Of a DNA stretch of 64,000 bases, positions 1-8,146 are shown piece after piece. The notes under the pieces are model-generated. The model was not told the DNA's origin. It searched no databases and worked only from the letters and a program-made list of their open reading frames with translations. Numbering within the stretch: the first letter of the stretch is position 1; every line of letters begins with the position of its first letter. Origin of the DNA: Pseudarthrobacter sulfonivorans (lineage in GTDB: Bacteria > Actinomycetota > Actinomycetes > Actinomycetales > Micrococcaceae); the NCBI RefSeq assembly GCF_014712225.1, contig NZ_JACXBW010000008.1, positions 1 to 64,000 on the forward strand, read 5' to 3'. Both the position numbers and the translations under genes were made by a program.

Positions 1-88
1 GGCCGTTAAGCCGCATTAAGTGAGAGAGCGTTTGGGGGATGGGAAAGAAAGGGAAGGGTGGGGGGAAGAACGACGGCGGCGGGGGCGG

Positions 89-1285
89 TCAGCGCCCCTT
101 CGGCACCAGCCGCACGGAGGCGGTGGTGCAAACGAAGAACATCAGCGTGGACCCCAGAACCAGCAGCAGCGCCGGCGTCCACGACCCCGTTGTGTTGTGG
201 ACGTATCCCACAAGCGGCGGCGCCACGGCAGCAAAGCAGTAACCAAGCCCCTGAACCGTGGCGGACATGCGGCCGGCCGATGCCTGGTCCTTGGCCAGTT
301 TGATGATCGCAATGAAGATAAGGGTGATGCCGCCGCCCTGCGCAACGCCACCGGAAATGGACCACAGCCACCACAGGTCCGGGGCCAGCATCAGCCCGGC
401 GGGCACCGCCGTCCACATGAGGCCCAAGGTGACCGCCACCGTCGTCGTACTGAAGTATTTGGCGGCGAAGGGAACGCCCAGGCCGCCAACGATGGCGAAG
501 ATCTGGAACAGCGAGGATCCCGCTCCTGCGGCAGAGGCGGACATGTCCAGCTCATCGTTGAGGTAGCTCGGCAGCCAGGCTGTCACCGCGTAGTAGGAGA
601 ACGCCTGCCCCGTGAACCCTGCGGTCAGGCCGGCGGTGATCCAGCCGGACCCTTTGACCGCCGGATGCACTTCCCCGCCGTTGACCGTTGCATCTGAGGG
701 GAAAAACGCCGCACGGGGCCCCACCGCCAGGGTCCAGAAAACAATCGCCACCACGGCCAGGATGCCAACGGCCGCGAGGGCTACCCGCCAGCCAGCCAGC
801 TCGGCAAGTGGCGCCGTCACCATCGATGTCAGGAACGAACCGATGTTCAAGGCGGCGGTGTAGACGCCCATGGCTGTGCCCTGCCGCCTTGGCGAGAAGT
901 CCCGGCGGACGATCAGCGGCACGGCGATGTTACCGACAGTGATGGCCAGGCCGATGATGACAGTTCCAGTGATCACCAGCGCCGCGCCGCCGGCTGAACG
1001 GACAATCACGCCCGCCAGCACGCCAAGGATGGTGAGGGATACTGCGAATTCCGCCCCGAATTTCCGGGCCGTCAGGGAAGCCAGCGAAGCTGCCACGGCG
1101 AAGCACAGCACCGGGATGCTGGTCAGCAGTCCCAGGACGACGGGTGAGAACCCGAGTTCGGCCTGGATCACGTCCACCACCGGCGGGACGGCCACAAAAG
1201 GTCCGCGCAGGTTCAGTGCCAGGAGGCCGATGCAGGCGAGCAGGATCCATCCCTTGGGAACCTTGGCCAGGAAGTGTCCGCTCAC
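89..1285 (-). CDS. MFS transporter, CynX/NimT type
   Basis: This 398-residue integral membrane protein has about twelve hydrophobic segments and the length of a single-subunit major facilitator. The N-terminal NLRGPFVAVPPVVD stretch in helix 1 and the following GLLTSIPVLCF resemble the CynX/NimT (cyanate or 2-nitroimidazole exporter) branch of MFS. It probably moves a small organic compound by proton exchange, but the substrate cannot be read from the sequence. It is transcribed divergently from the D-2-hydroxyacid dehydrogenase at 1445, and the shared 160-bp interval carries a 17-bp inverted repeat, so the two may be co-regulated. The 88 bases downstream show no gene or clear terminator. The family call is firm and the substrate is unknown. 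Confidence 0.85.
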   Translation of the reverse strand: MSGHFLAKVPKGWILLACIGLLALNLRGPFVAVPPVVDVIQAELGFSPVVLGLLTSIPVLCFAVAASLASLTARKFGAEFAVSLTILGVLAGVIVRSAGGAALVITGTVIIGLAITVGNIAVPLIVRRDFSPRRQGTAMGVYTAALNIGSFLTSMVTAPLAELAGWRVALAAVGILAVVAIVFWTLAVGPRAAFFPSDATVNGGEVHPAVKGSGWITAGLTAGFTGQAFSYYAVTAWLPSYLNDELDMSASAAGAGSSLFQIFAIVGGLGVPFAAKYFSTTTVAVTLGLMWTAVPAGLMLAPDLWWLWSISGGVAQGGGITLIFIAIIKLAKDQASAGRMSATVQGLGYCFAAVAPPLVGYVHNTTGSWTPALLLVLGSTLMFFVCTTASVRLVPKGR

Positions 1286-1353
1286 GAGGCGACCTCAGGG
1301 TATAAAAATGATTTCATCACCCCCATTGCTATCACGACTCACCAGCCGGGAGT

Positions 1354-1408
1354 TTTTGTCGAGATAATGCGCCCTAGAATGACGGGACCTGGCATTATCT
1401 GGACAAAA
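1354..1408. promoter_or_regulatory. Long inverted repeat, candidate operator pair in divergent promoter
   Basis: The arms TTTTGTCGAGATAATGC (1354-1370) and GCATTATCTGGACAAAA (1392-1408) are reverse complements except for one base and are 21 bases apart. Each arm is itself a near-palindrome of the TTGTC-CA-GATAA type, as seen for GntR/FCD-type operators. A -10-like TAGAAT (1375-1380) lies between the arms. No regulator of that family is adjacent, so the binding protein is unknown. Confidence 0.55.
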
Positions 1409-1444
1409 CTCGCGCAGCCCGCTTCTCCGGACGAAGGAACAGAC

Positions 1445-2407
1445 ATGCAGCAACGGCTTGCCATCCTTGACGACTACCAGGACGTGGCGCACGGCTTCGC
1501 CGACTGGTCCTCCCTGCAACAGTCCGGCGTCTCCACGTCCGTCTTCCGGGAGCCGTTCCAGTCGGAGGACGCCCTAGCGGCGGCGCTGGCCGGCTTCCAG
1601 ATCGTTGTGGCCATGCGGGAACGCACCCCCTTCCCGCGTTCGGTGCTGGAGCGGCTTCCCGGCCTCAAACTCCTGGTGACCACCGGCATGGCCAACGCGG
1701 CCATCGACGTTGCCGCGGCAGACGAACTCGGCATCACCGTCTGCGGTACGCCCGGCTCCCCCACCGCCGCCCCCGAACTGACGTGGGCGCTGCTGCTGGC
1801 ACTGGCCCGGAACCTCCCGGCCGAGGAGCACTCGCTGCGGGCCGGGACATGGCAAACGTCCGTCGGGATGGAACTGTCGGGCAAGACCCTGGGCGTGGTG
1901 GGCTTGGGCAACATCGGGCGCCGGATCGCTGCCTTCGGGCAGGCATTCGGCATGGAAGTGCTTGCGTGGAGCGAGAATTTGACCGAGGAGACTGCCGCCG
2001 ACGTCGGAGCCCGGAAGGTCAGTAAGGAGGACCTTTTCAGGAATTCCGACGTCGCCACCCTCCATCTGCGGCTCTCTCCCCGTTCCGAGGGGACCGTGGG
2101 TGAGCGGGAACTGCGGCTCCTTGGCCCCGAAGGGCTGCTGGTGAACACCTCCCGCGGTCCCCTGGTCGAGCAGGACGCCCTGGTTCGTGCCCTGAACGAG
2201 GGCTGGATCCGCGGAGCAGCACTGGACGTGTTTGACGTTGAGCCCATCCAGCCGGCCCATCCACTCCTCAGCACCCCCAACACGGTGCTCTCCCCGCACC
2301 TCGGATACGTCACGCAGGAAAGTTACCGGCAGTTCTACGGGGGCGCCTTTGAGGACGTCAAAGCCTGGCTTGACGGTTCACCGGTGCGGGTGATCACGGC
2401 ACCGTGA
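1445..2407 (+). CDS. D-isomer-specific 2-hydroxyacid dehydrogenase
   Basis: NAD(P)-dependent oxidoreductase of 320 residues that interconverts a 2-hydroxyacid and a 2-ketoacid. The Rossmann glycine motif GLGNIG is at residues 153-158. The substrate-binding arginine lies in NTSRGPLV (R237), followed by the usual acidic residue in DVFDVEP (E266) and the catalytic histidine in LSPHLGY (H285). The ATG at 1445 is preceded by GAAGGAAC, and upstream in-frame starts would add about 57 residues with no family counterpart. The gene ends just before the convergent ROK regulator, with a hairpin between them. Glyoxylate/hydroxypyruvate reductase and phosphoglycerate-dehydrogenase-like roles are both possible; serA itself is unlikely because no ACT or ASB domain follows. 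Confidence 0.88.
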   Translation: MQQRLAILDDYQDVAHGFADWSSLQQSGVSTSVFREPFQSEDALAAALAGFQIVVAMRERTPFPRSVLERLPGLKLLVTTGMANAAIDVAAADELGITVCGTPGSPTAAPELTWALLLALARNLPAEEHSLRAGTWQTSVGMELSGKTLGVVGLGNIGRRIAAFGQAFGMEVLAWSENLTEETAADVGARKVSKEDLFRNSDVATLHLRLSPRSEGTVGERELRLLGPEGLLVNTSRGPLVEQDALVRALNEGWIRGAALDVFDVEPIQPAHPLLSTPNTVLSPHLGYVTQESYRQFYGGAFEDVKAWLDGSPVRVITAP

Positions 2408-2410
2408 GCC

Positions 2411-2432
2411 CCGGCTGAATCCGCTCAGCCGG
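2411..2432. terminator. Bidirectional hairpin between convergent genes
   Basis: CCGGCTGA (2411-2418) and TCAGCCGG (2425-2432) form a perfect 8-bp stem with a 6-base loop. The second arm overlaps the stop codon of the ROK gene. There is no T tract, so the terminator role is inferred from position. Confidence 0.5.
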
Positions 2433-3657
2433 CCGCCTGGATGGTGGACTCGATTGCCGCAGGGGACAACACGTAGTGCGTCACCATCTGGCTCGCCCCG
2501 AAGATTGCTGCCTGGTCCCCGGCCACGGACAGCGCAATGCGCAGGTGGGTGGTTGCCAGAGGCAGCGAGCGCCGGTAGACCACTTCGCGGACGCCGGCCA
2601 TCAGATGCTCCCCGGCCTGCCCCAGGCTGCCGCCGATGACAATGACTGAGGGATTGAGCAGGTTCACCGCCATGGCCAGGACGTCTCCTACGTCGCGTCC
2701 GGCCTGTCGCAGAGCTTGGATGGCCTGCAGATTGCCGTCGCTGACCAGCCTCAGGACATCGCTGCCCTTGCGGGCCGGTACGCCGTGGCGTTCCAGTTCC
2801 GCGGCCACGGCCGGCCCGGATGCCAGCGCCTCCAGGCATCCGTAGTTCCCGCACCGGCACAGCACGTCGTCGCCCCGGGGCACACGGACGTGGCCCAGGT
2901 CGCCGGCGGTGCCGTTGGCGCCGCGCTGCAGCTCACCGTTGCTGATGATCCCGGCGCCGATGCCGGTGGCAACCTTGATAAAGAGGAAATTCTCGTGATC
3001 GGGCCAGTGCGCGGTGCGCTCACCGAGCGCCATGATGTTCACGTCGTTGTCCACGAGCACCGGGACGGGCAGGGACCGCTGGACGTAGCGGACGACGTCG
3101 AACCCATCCCACCCGGGCATGATGGGCGGCTTCACGGGGCGCCCGGTGGCGTGCTCAACAGGGCCCGGCAACCCGATTCCCACTCCGGCCAGGTCCCTGA
3201 GGCTCCGTCCTGCCTCGGCCAGGACCGCCAGTCCTTCGGCAGCAACGGTGTCCAGCACCGTTTCCGGACCGGCCGCCACGTCCTGCGCCAGCCGCCGTTC
3301 GGAAAGGACGTTCCCGCCCAAGTCGGTGACAGCAACGATCACGTGCGTCGCACCGACGTCGACCGCCAAAACTGAGCGGGCGGCCGGGTTGAAGGCAAAG
3401 CGCGACGGCGGCCTGCCGCCGCTGGAGCTCGCCTCGCCTGCGGGGCTCACGAGGCCGGAGGAGATCAGCGCGTCAATGCGGGAAGCCACAGTGGACCGCG
3501 CCAGCCCGGTGGTCAGTGCCAGTTCCGCGCGGGTGCGGGCCTTGCCGTCCCGGAGCAGTTGGAAAAGGTCGCCGGCACGCGAAAGATTCCCGGCACCGTC
3601 GGACGCGGCGTCGGAGCCGGCGGCGACGCCAGTCTCTTTCCCGGACATTGGACTCAT
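2425..3657 (-). CDS. ROK family transcriptional regulator
   Basis: This 410-residue NagC/XylR-type regulator has an N-terminal winged helix (about residues 28-80, with ARTRAELALTTGLARSTVASR as recognition region) followed by a ROK sugar-kinase fold. The DVGATHVIVAVTD phosphate-loop motif and the zinc motif CRCGNYGCLEALASG near residue 265 are both present. ROK regulators usually bind the inducing sugar or its phosphate and repress a neighbouring catabolic operon. Here the gene diverges from the cluster starting at 3830, whose promoter contains a palindrome. The start at 3657 has no clear ribosome site. A TATCAC -10-like element six bases upstream on the minus strand would suit a leaderless mRNA, and a second Met lies at 3648. 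Confidence 0.88.
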   Translation of the reverse strand: MSPMSGKETGVAAGSDAASDGAGNLSRAGDLFQLLRDGKARTRAELALTTGLARSTVASRIDALISSGLVSPAGEASSSGGRPPSRFAFNPAARSVLAVDVGATHVIVAVTDLGGNVLSERRLAQDVAAGPETVLDTVAAEGLAVLAEAGRSLRDLAGVGIGLPGPVEHATGRPVKPPIMPGWDGFDVVRYVQRSLPVPVLVDNDVNIMALGERTAHWPDHENFLFIKVATGIGAGIISNGELQRGANGTAGDLGHVRVPRGDDVLCRCGNYGCLEALASGPAVAAELERHGVPARKGSDVLRLVSDGNLQAIQALRQAGRDVGDVLAMAVNLLNPSVIVIGGSLGQAGEHLMAGVREVVYRRSLPLATTHLRIALSVAGDQAAIFGASQMVTHYVLSPAAIESTIQAAG

Positions 3658-3730
3658 GAGTCAGTGATAGCACGAAGGTCTTCTGCGTGTCACGCCGCCG
3701 AAAGAATGTCGACTGGTTTTCAACTTTTGC

Positions 3731-3759
3731 TTGACGCCCGTCAAAAGTCCTTCTACCTT
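3731..3759 (+). promoter_or_regulatory. Sigma70-type promoter with overlapping palindromic operator
   Basis: TTGACG (3731-3736), a 17-base spacer and TACCTT (3754-3759) form a good -35/-10 pair upstream of the sugar cluster. The -35 hexamer is the left arm of a perfect palindrome TTGACG-CC-CGTCAA (3731-3744). A repressor bound there would block RNA polymerase. The adjacent divergent ROK protein is the obvious candidate, which is inference. Confidence 0.6.
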
Positions 3760-3829
3760 GTTTGTGAGCGGTGTCACTGAACCAGGCACCGGCGGACCAC
3801 GTTCCAGCTATTACAAAGAGGTAGGCAAC

Positions 3830-4945
3830 TTGTCGAGCCAAGCAGATGGATCACCGGCTCTGGTCGGCGTCGGAATTCTCGGCGCGGGACCTGTCACCCA
3901 GGCTATCCACCTGCCCTCCCTCGCACGCTTGGGCCACCTGCTGGAAGTCCGCCACATCATGGACGTCGACCCTCTGGTGGCAGAAGCAGTGGCCAGTCGG
4001 GTGGGAGCGAATTTCAGCACGAGCATGGAGGAACTCCTTGCCGACCCGGCAGTGGACGTCGTGGCCATCTGCAGCCCGCACCAGTTCCACGCAGCACAGG
4101 TCATCGCCAGTTGCCGGGCCGGGAAGAAAGCCGTGTTGTGTGAGAAGCCCTTCGCCATGAGCGGGGAGGAAGCCGCCGGCATCTCAGCGGTTTCGGCCGA
4201 AACCGGTGTTCCCATCATCGTTGGCGCCATGCACACCTTCGATCCAGGCTGGCTCGGGGCAGAAGAAGCATGGGGCGACCTGCCCGGGCAGGTACACACC
4301 GTCCGGTCGTCCATCGTGCTTCCGCCCAACCCCCGCTTCGAAGACTTCGCCACCGAGATCGTGGGCCGCGTTCCAATGCAGGCCCGCGACATCACGGACC
4401 CGGAGGTCATGAAGGCAATGATGACCGGCGGCGTGATGGGGCTGGCCATCCACGACCTGCCCCTGGTCCGCCGTTTTACTCCTGACTTTGCGGCGGTGGA
4501 GGTCCTGCATGCCGAAATCGTCGCTCCGTTCGGCTATGTGATCTCCCTGCGGGCCGGGAACGTCGCCATCGAACTTCGCGCGGCGATGAACGGTACCTGG
4601 GAACCGTCCTGGGAGTTTGAGGCAATCGGCGACGACGCCGCCTTGAAAATCGACTTCACGCCGTCCTACGTCCACGCCGGCTCCGCAACAGCCCGGATCA
4701 GGACAGCGGGGAAGACTACCGTCCTGGGTCCCTTCGGCCACAACGGCTACGAGGGTGAGTGGCGCAAACTTGCCGAACTGGCCTCCGGAAGGGGCACGCC
4801 GCCGTCCGCCGAGACATTGCTCCACGACCTCGAGTTCGCGCTGGCCATCGCCCAAGCGGCCGCAGGCCGCATCGAAAAAGGGAGCATCGAAACAGGCCGG
4901 AACGATTCGGGCCCGGTCAACGAAGAGCAGGAGATCAGCGCATGA
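3830..4945 (+). CDS. Gfo/Idh/MocA family oxidoreductase (first of cluster)
   Basis: NAD(P)-dependent sugar dehydrogenase of 371 residues. It has an N-terminal Rossmann domain (GVGILGAGPVTQ, residues 13-24), the family CEKPF motif with the catalytic lysine at about residue 106, and a C-terminal alpha/beta domain with AIHDLPLVRRF. The start chosen is the TTG at 3830, preceded by AAAGAGGTAGG. The upstream ATG at 3731 lies inside the promoter -35 and adds 33 residues before the Rossmann strand. The stop overlaps the next start (ATGA). It is the first gene after the regulated promoter and probably oxidises or reduces a sugar or sugar derivative imported by the ABC system downstream; the substrate is unknown. 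Confidence 0.85.
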   Translation: MSSQADGSPALVGVGILGAGPVTQAIHLPSLARLGHLLEVRHIMDVDPLVAEAVASRVGANFSTSMEELLADPAVDVVAICSPHQFHAAQVIASCRAGKKAVLCEKPFAMSGEEAAGISAVSAETGVPIIVGAMHTFDPGWLGAEEAWGDLPGQVHTVRSSIVLPPNPRFEDFATEIVGRVPMQARDITDPEVMKAMMTGGVMGLAIHDLPLVRRFTPDFAAVEVLHAEIVAPFGYVISLRAGNVAIELRAAMNGTWEPSWEFEAIGDDAALKIDFTPSYVHAGSATARIRTAGKTTVLGPFGHNGYEGEWRKLAELASGRGTPPSAETLLHDLEFALAIAQAAAGRIEKGSIETGRNDSGPVNEEQEISA

Positions 4946-5751
4946 ACACGCAATTGTCCGTGGCCGCGGATCCCCAGGCCGACACGGCTGGTGCGGTGTC
5001 CGCCGTTATTGCTTCCCTTCCCGTCTCCTTTGGTCCGGCAGCGGAGGCACCCGACGTCGTCGCGGTTTCCGGCCATGCCGGCTGGACAACCCGGGCCGTC
5101 GACGCGATCCTCAACGGAGCCAAAGGCGTGGTGGTGTCCAGCCCGCTGGCTGAGGATGCCGCCGGGCTCAGCGCGGCCGCGGGGGCTGCAGAAGCAGTTG
5201 TGGTGCTTGACCGCCGGTGGGCCGGGAACGTGGCACTGGACTCCGCCAATGACAAAGTGCACGGCGTCATTGGCGCCGCCCTCGGTGACGCCGTCCTGCT
5301 CGACTCGGTGGCCATAGCCGCTCCGGGCACTGATCCGCTGCACCTCCTCGCGGATCAGTTCGCCGTCCTGGTGCAATGCGAGATAGAGGTCCGCAACGTG
5401 CGGATGGTCCAGTGCAACGGGAACGGCTACACAGTGGCGGGTGTGATAGCGGGGGGCGTCCCCGTGGCCCTGCAGGCCATCCTCACGTCCGCCCTCCCCG
5501 CCACCGCCAGCCTCACGATCCTGACATCAGCCGGCCGTGCCGACGTCGTGCTGCCGGATCCCGCAGCAGCGTGGCCGGCCGAAGTCCACGCCGTCACCAC
5601 GGAAGGGGCGACGATGCTTCCCACACTGTACGAATCGTCCCACCGAACCACCTGGTCAAGGGCCCACGCGCATATAGCTGCCCGGACAGCGGCCGACGAC
5701 CTGGCCCGGTTCACCACCGTCTTGTCACTTCTCAGCCAACTTAACCGCTAG
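4942..5751 (+). CDS. Gfo/Idh/MocA-like protein lacking cofactor and catalytic motifs
   Basis: This 269-residue protein has no obvious standard annotation, but it lines up by eye with the preceding oxidoreductase. VVAVSGHAGWTTRAVDAI matches the VVAICSPHQFHAAQVI region. GAKGVVVSSPLAEDAAG matches GKKAVLCEKPFAMSGEE, with SSP replacing the EKP that carries the catalytic lysine. The later GGVPVALQAIL matches GNVAIELRAAM in the C-terminal domain. The GxGxxG cofactor loop is absent, so it looks like a shortened, catalytically dead relative. It starts at the ATG overlapping the previous stop (4942), so the two are likely co-translated and could form a heteromer. This similarity is an eye alignment, not a profile search. 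Confidence 0.6.
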   Translation: MNTQLSVAADPQADTAGAVSAVIASLPVSFGPAAEAPDVVAVSGHAGWTTRAVDAILNGAKGVVVSSPLAEDAAGLSAAAGAAEAVVVLDRRWAGNVALDSANDKVHGVIGAALGDAVLLDSVAIAAPGTDPLHLLADQFAVLVQCEIEVRNVRMVQCNGNGYTVAGVIAGGVPVALQAILTSALPATASLTILTSAGRADVVLPDPAAAWPAEVHAVTTEGATMLPTLYESSHRTTWSRAHAHIAARTAADDLARFTTVLSLLSQLNR

Positions 5752-5806
5752 ACCGCACCGCCAGCAGTTCCAGTACCGCAAGCCAGTATCCGCTCATTGT
5801 CGAGAG

Positions 5807-5836
5807 GGGCCCGGGCATTCATTCCGCTCCGGGCCC
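5807..5836 (+). promoter_or_regulatory. Intercistronic hairpin before binding-protein gene
   Basis: GGGCCCGG (5807-5814) and CCGGGCCC (5829-5836) form an 8-bp GC stem with a 14-base loop, ending one base before the ribosome site of the binding-protein gene. Such stems often protect the 5' end of abundant binding-protein transcripts. A weak attenuator is also possible. Confidence 0.4.
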
Positions 5837-5851
5837 TGAAAGGAAACCATC

Positions 5852-7177
5852 GTGTCTACCAAATCCTCCATTGCATCGTCCCCCCTCTCCCGGAGGGGAT
5901 TCCTGGGCCTCACCGCAGCAGCGGCCTCGGTTCCCCTCCTGGCCGCCTGCGGCGGAGGCTCCGCGTCACAGGGCAGCGGCGGCGGTGCGGGCGGGACCAT
6001 CAAGTTCTGGGACATGCCGTGGGCCACCCCGGCGTATAACGACGCCGCAAAGAAGCTTGCCGAGGGCTTCTCCGGGGCCAACAGCAAGGCGAGTTACCAG
6101 ATCATTCAGTGGAACAATTTCTACCAGACGTTTTCCTCGGCGATCGCGTCCAAGACCGGTCCTGCGGTGTCCACCGGCGGCGGCTTCCAGGCCTTCCAGT
6201 TCGAACAGCAGGGCCAGATCGCGTACGCCGACAAGGTCATCGATAAGCTCCAGAGCAATGGCCAGTTCGACGATTTCCTGCCGGGCGTGCTGGACCCGTT
6301 CAAGACTGACAAGGGCTACGTAGCCGTTCCGTGGCAGCTGGACATGCGCGTGTTCTGGTACCGCAAGTCGCTGTTCGAGAAGGCCAACGTGGCGCTTCCG
6401 ACCGACTGGCCGTCCCTCCTCGAAGCCGGCAAGGCACTCAAGAAGGTCGGCGCCTTCGGCTTCACCACCGGTGCCGGGTCAGGCAACAACTACGCCAACC
6501 ACTCCATGATCATGATGATGGTCAACAACGGCGGCGGCGTCTTCACCAAGGACGGCCAGCTTGACCTGATGAACGACCGCAACGTCGAAGCCATGGAATT
6601 CGTCCTGGAGCTGGTGTCCAACGGAATCGTCGATCCCGCGGCCGTCAGCTACACCACGGACAACATGTCCGCCCAGTGGAAGGACGGCAAGGCAGGATAC
6701 GGCCTGTTCCAGGTCAACGTCCCTCAGCGCGTTGGCGACACCTCCGGTGACCTGCTCGTCGCGGACCCCATCACGGGCCCGCACGGGGACAAGGCAACCA
6801 TCGTTTTCCCCAACAACATCATGATGTACAACAACACCCCGTCCCAGGAGTCGTCCGAGGAGTTCCTGGTTTACTACCTGGGCCAGCTCAAGGAACTGTG
6901 GCGCCAGAAGCTGATGTCCGCCCTGCCGGTGTTCAAGTCCATCACTGAGATCCCCGAGTTTGCGTCCGACCCCAACAACGTCAAAATCGTCAAGGACTGG
7001 CAGCCCATCGCCAAGACCTTCGCGTCCCAGGGCAACACGCTGAACGCCAACCTTGCAGCCCTCGACGGCGGCCAGGCCCTGAACCAGTTCAGCCAGACAA
7101 TCATTACTGGCAAGTCTGATGCCAAGACGGCGCTGCAGACCTTCCAGTCCGCCCTCGAATCGGTCCTGAAAAAGTAA
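5852..7177 (+). CDS. Sugar ABC transporter substrate-binding lipoprotein
   Basis: Family 1 extracellular solute-binding protein of 441 residues, the high-affinity receptor of a carbohydrate importer. The N-terminus combines a twin-arginine motif (SRRGFLGL, residues 13-20) with a lipobox ending in LAAC, so it is probably exported folded by Tat and then lipidated on the cysteine near residue 33. A glycine/serine-rich linker precedes the binding fold. The start is GTG at 5852 behind GAAAGGA. The two permease genes follow within 15 bases. The ligand cannot be read from sequence; from the neighbouring enzymes it is probably a mono- or disaccharide or an anhydro-sugar. Confidence 0.9.
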   Translation: MSTKSSIASSPLSRRGFLGLTAAAASVPLLAACGGGSASQGSGGGAGGTIKFWDMPWATPAYNDAAKKLAEGFSGANSKASYQIIQWNNFYQTFSSAIASKTGPAVSTGGGFQAFQFEQQGQIAYADKVIDKLQSNGQFDDFLPGVLDPFKTDKGYVAVPWQLDMRVFWYRKSLFEKANVALPTDWPSLLEAGKALKKVGAFGFTTGAGSGNNYANHSMIMMMVNNGGGVFTKDGQLDLMNDRNVEAMEFVLELVSNGIVDPAAVSYTTDNMSAQWKDGKAGYGLFQVNVPQRVGDTSGDLLVADPITGPHGDKATIVFPNNIMMYNNTPSQESSEEFLVYYLGQLKELWRQKLMSALPVFKSITEIPEFASDPNNVKIVKDWQPIAKTFASQGNTLNANLAALDGGQALNQFSQTIITGKSDAKTALQTFQSALESVLKK

Positions 7178-7189
7178 CGCGGCCACGCC

Positions 7190-8146
7190 ATGACAACGAC
7201 TACAGCGCAGTCCGGACTTAGCCGGGCCCGGCAGGGAATCGCGCCAGGCGGGGGCGGGAGCGGCAACCGCAAGAGCAAGCTGTCCGCGCAAACCACCAGG
7301 ACGTTCTTCTGGCTCCTGCTCCCGTCCGTGGTCCTGCTCGTCCTGATCCACGGCTATCCCCTCATCTACGCGGCTGTCCAGGCCACGCACGACGGAAACC
7401 TGCTTCAAACAGGAAATTTCATCGGCGGCGAGAACTTCGCCAGCGTCCTGACCGCACCCGCGTTCTGGAAGGCGGCCCAGTTCACCCTGATGTTCACCAT
7501 CGTGGGTGTCTTCGGATCGTGGCTTGTGGGCCTCGGACTGGCTCTGTTGCTGCGCACCAGGATCCCCGCCGGAGGCACCTTCAAGGTCCTCCTCCTGCTG
7601 CCCTGGGTGGTGCCCATCGTGGTGTCCTCCACCGCATGGAACTGGCTCGTGGCCACTCCCGACAGCCTGATTCCGTCCCTTTTCCGCAACCTGGGGCTGG
7701 GCACTCCCCTCTTCCTGGCAGATCCCAACCTCGCGGCCGTCACGGTCATGGTATTCAAAGTCTGGGTCAGCTTCCCGTTCATGATGATGATGATCTCGGC
7801 AGCCCTCGCGTCCGTGGACACCACCGTCTACGAAGCAGCGAGCATGGACGGCGCCACCCGCTGGCAGCAGTTCAGCCAGATCACGCTTCCCCTGATTGCC
7901 CGGTCCACGTATATCTCCTGGATCCTGATGACCATCTTCTGCGTCAACGACTTCCCCACCATCTACCTGCTCACCGGCGGCGGCCCGGTCAGTGCCACCA
8001 CCTCCTTGGTGGTCCTGGCCTACCGCACGGTCTTCCAGGACTTCGCCACCGGCCCCGGCGTCGCCATCGCGTTCCTCATGACCATGACCCTGGTGGTCAT
8101 CTCCGTCATCCTGTACCGCCAGATCCGAAAGTCGAGTGTCGAATAA
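7190..8146 (+). CDS. Sugar ABC transporter permease (MalF/UgpA type)
   Basis: Inner-membrane permease of 318 residues with six predicted helices. The ATPase-contacting loop EAASMDGATRWQQFSQITLP (the EAA motif) is near residue 215. The N-terminal 35 residues are polar and the first helix is FFWLLLPSVVLLVLIHGYPL. It pairs with the permease encoded by the following gene, whose ATG overlaps its stop by one base. No ATP-binding gene is present in the cluster. As in many actinobacteria, a shared MsiK-like ATPase elsewhere in the genome would be needed. Confidence 0.9.
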   Translation: MTTTTAQSGLSRARQGIAPGGGGSGNRKSKLSAQTTRTFFWLLLPSVVLLVLIHGYPLIYAAVQATHDGNLLQTGNFIGGENFASVLTAPAFWKAAQFTLMFTIVGVFGSWLVGLGLALLLRTRIPAGGTFKVLLLLPWVVPIVVSSTAWNWLVATPDSLIPSLFRNLGLGTPLFLADPNLAAVTVMVFKVWVSFPFMMMMISAALASVDTTVYEAASMDGATRWQQFSQITLPLIARSTYISWILMTIFCVNDFPTIYLLTGGGPVSATTSLVVLAYRTVFQDFATGPGVAIAFLMTMTLVVISVILYRQIRKSSVE

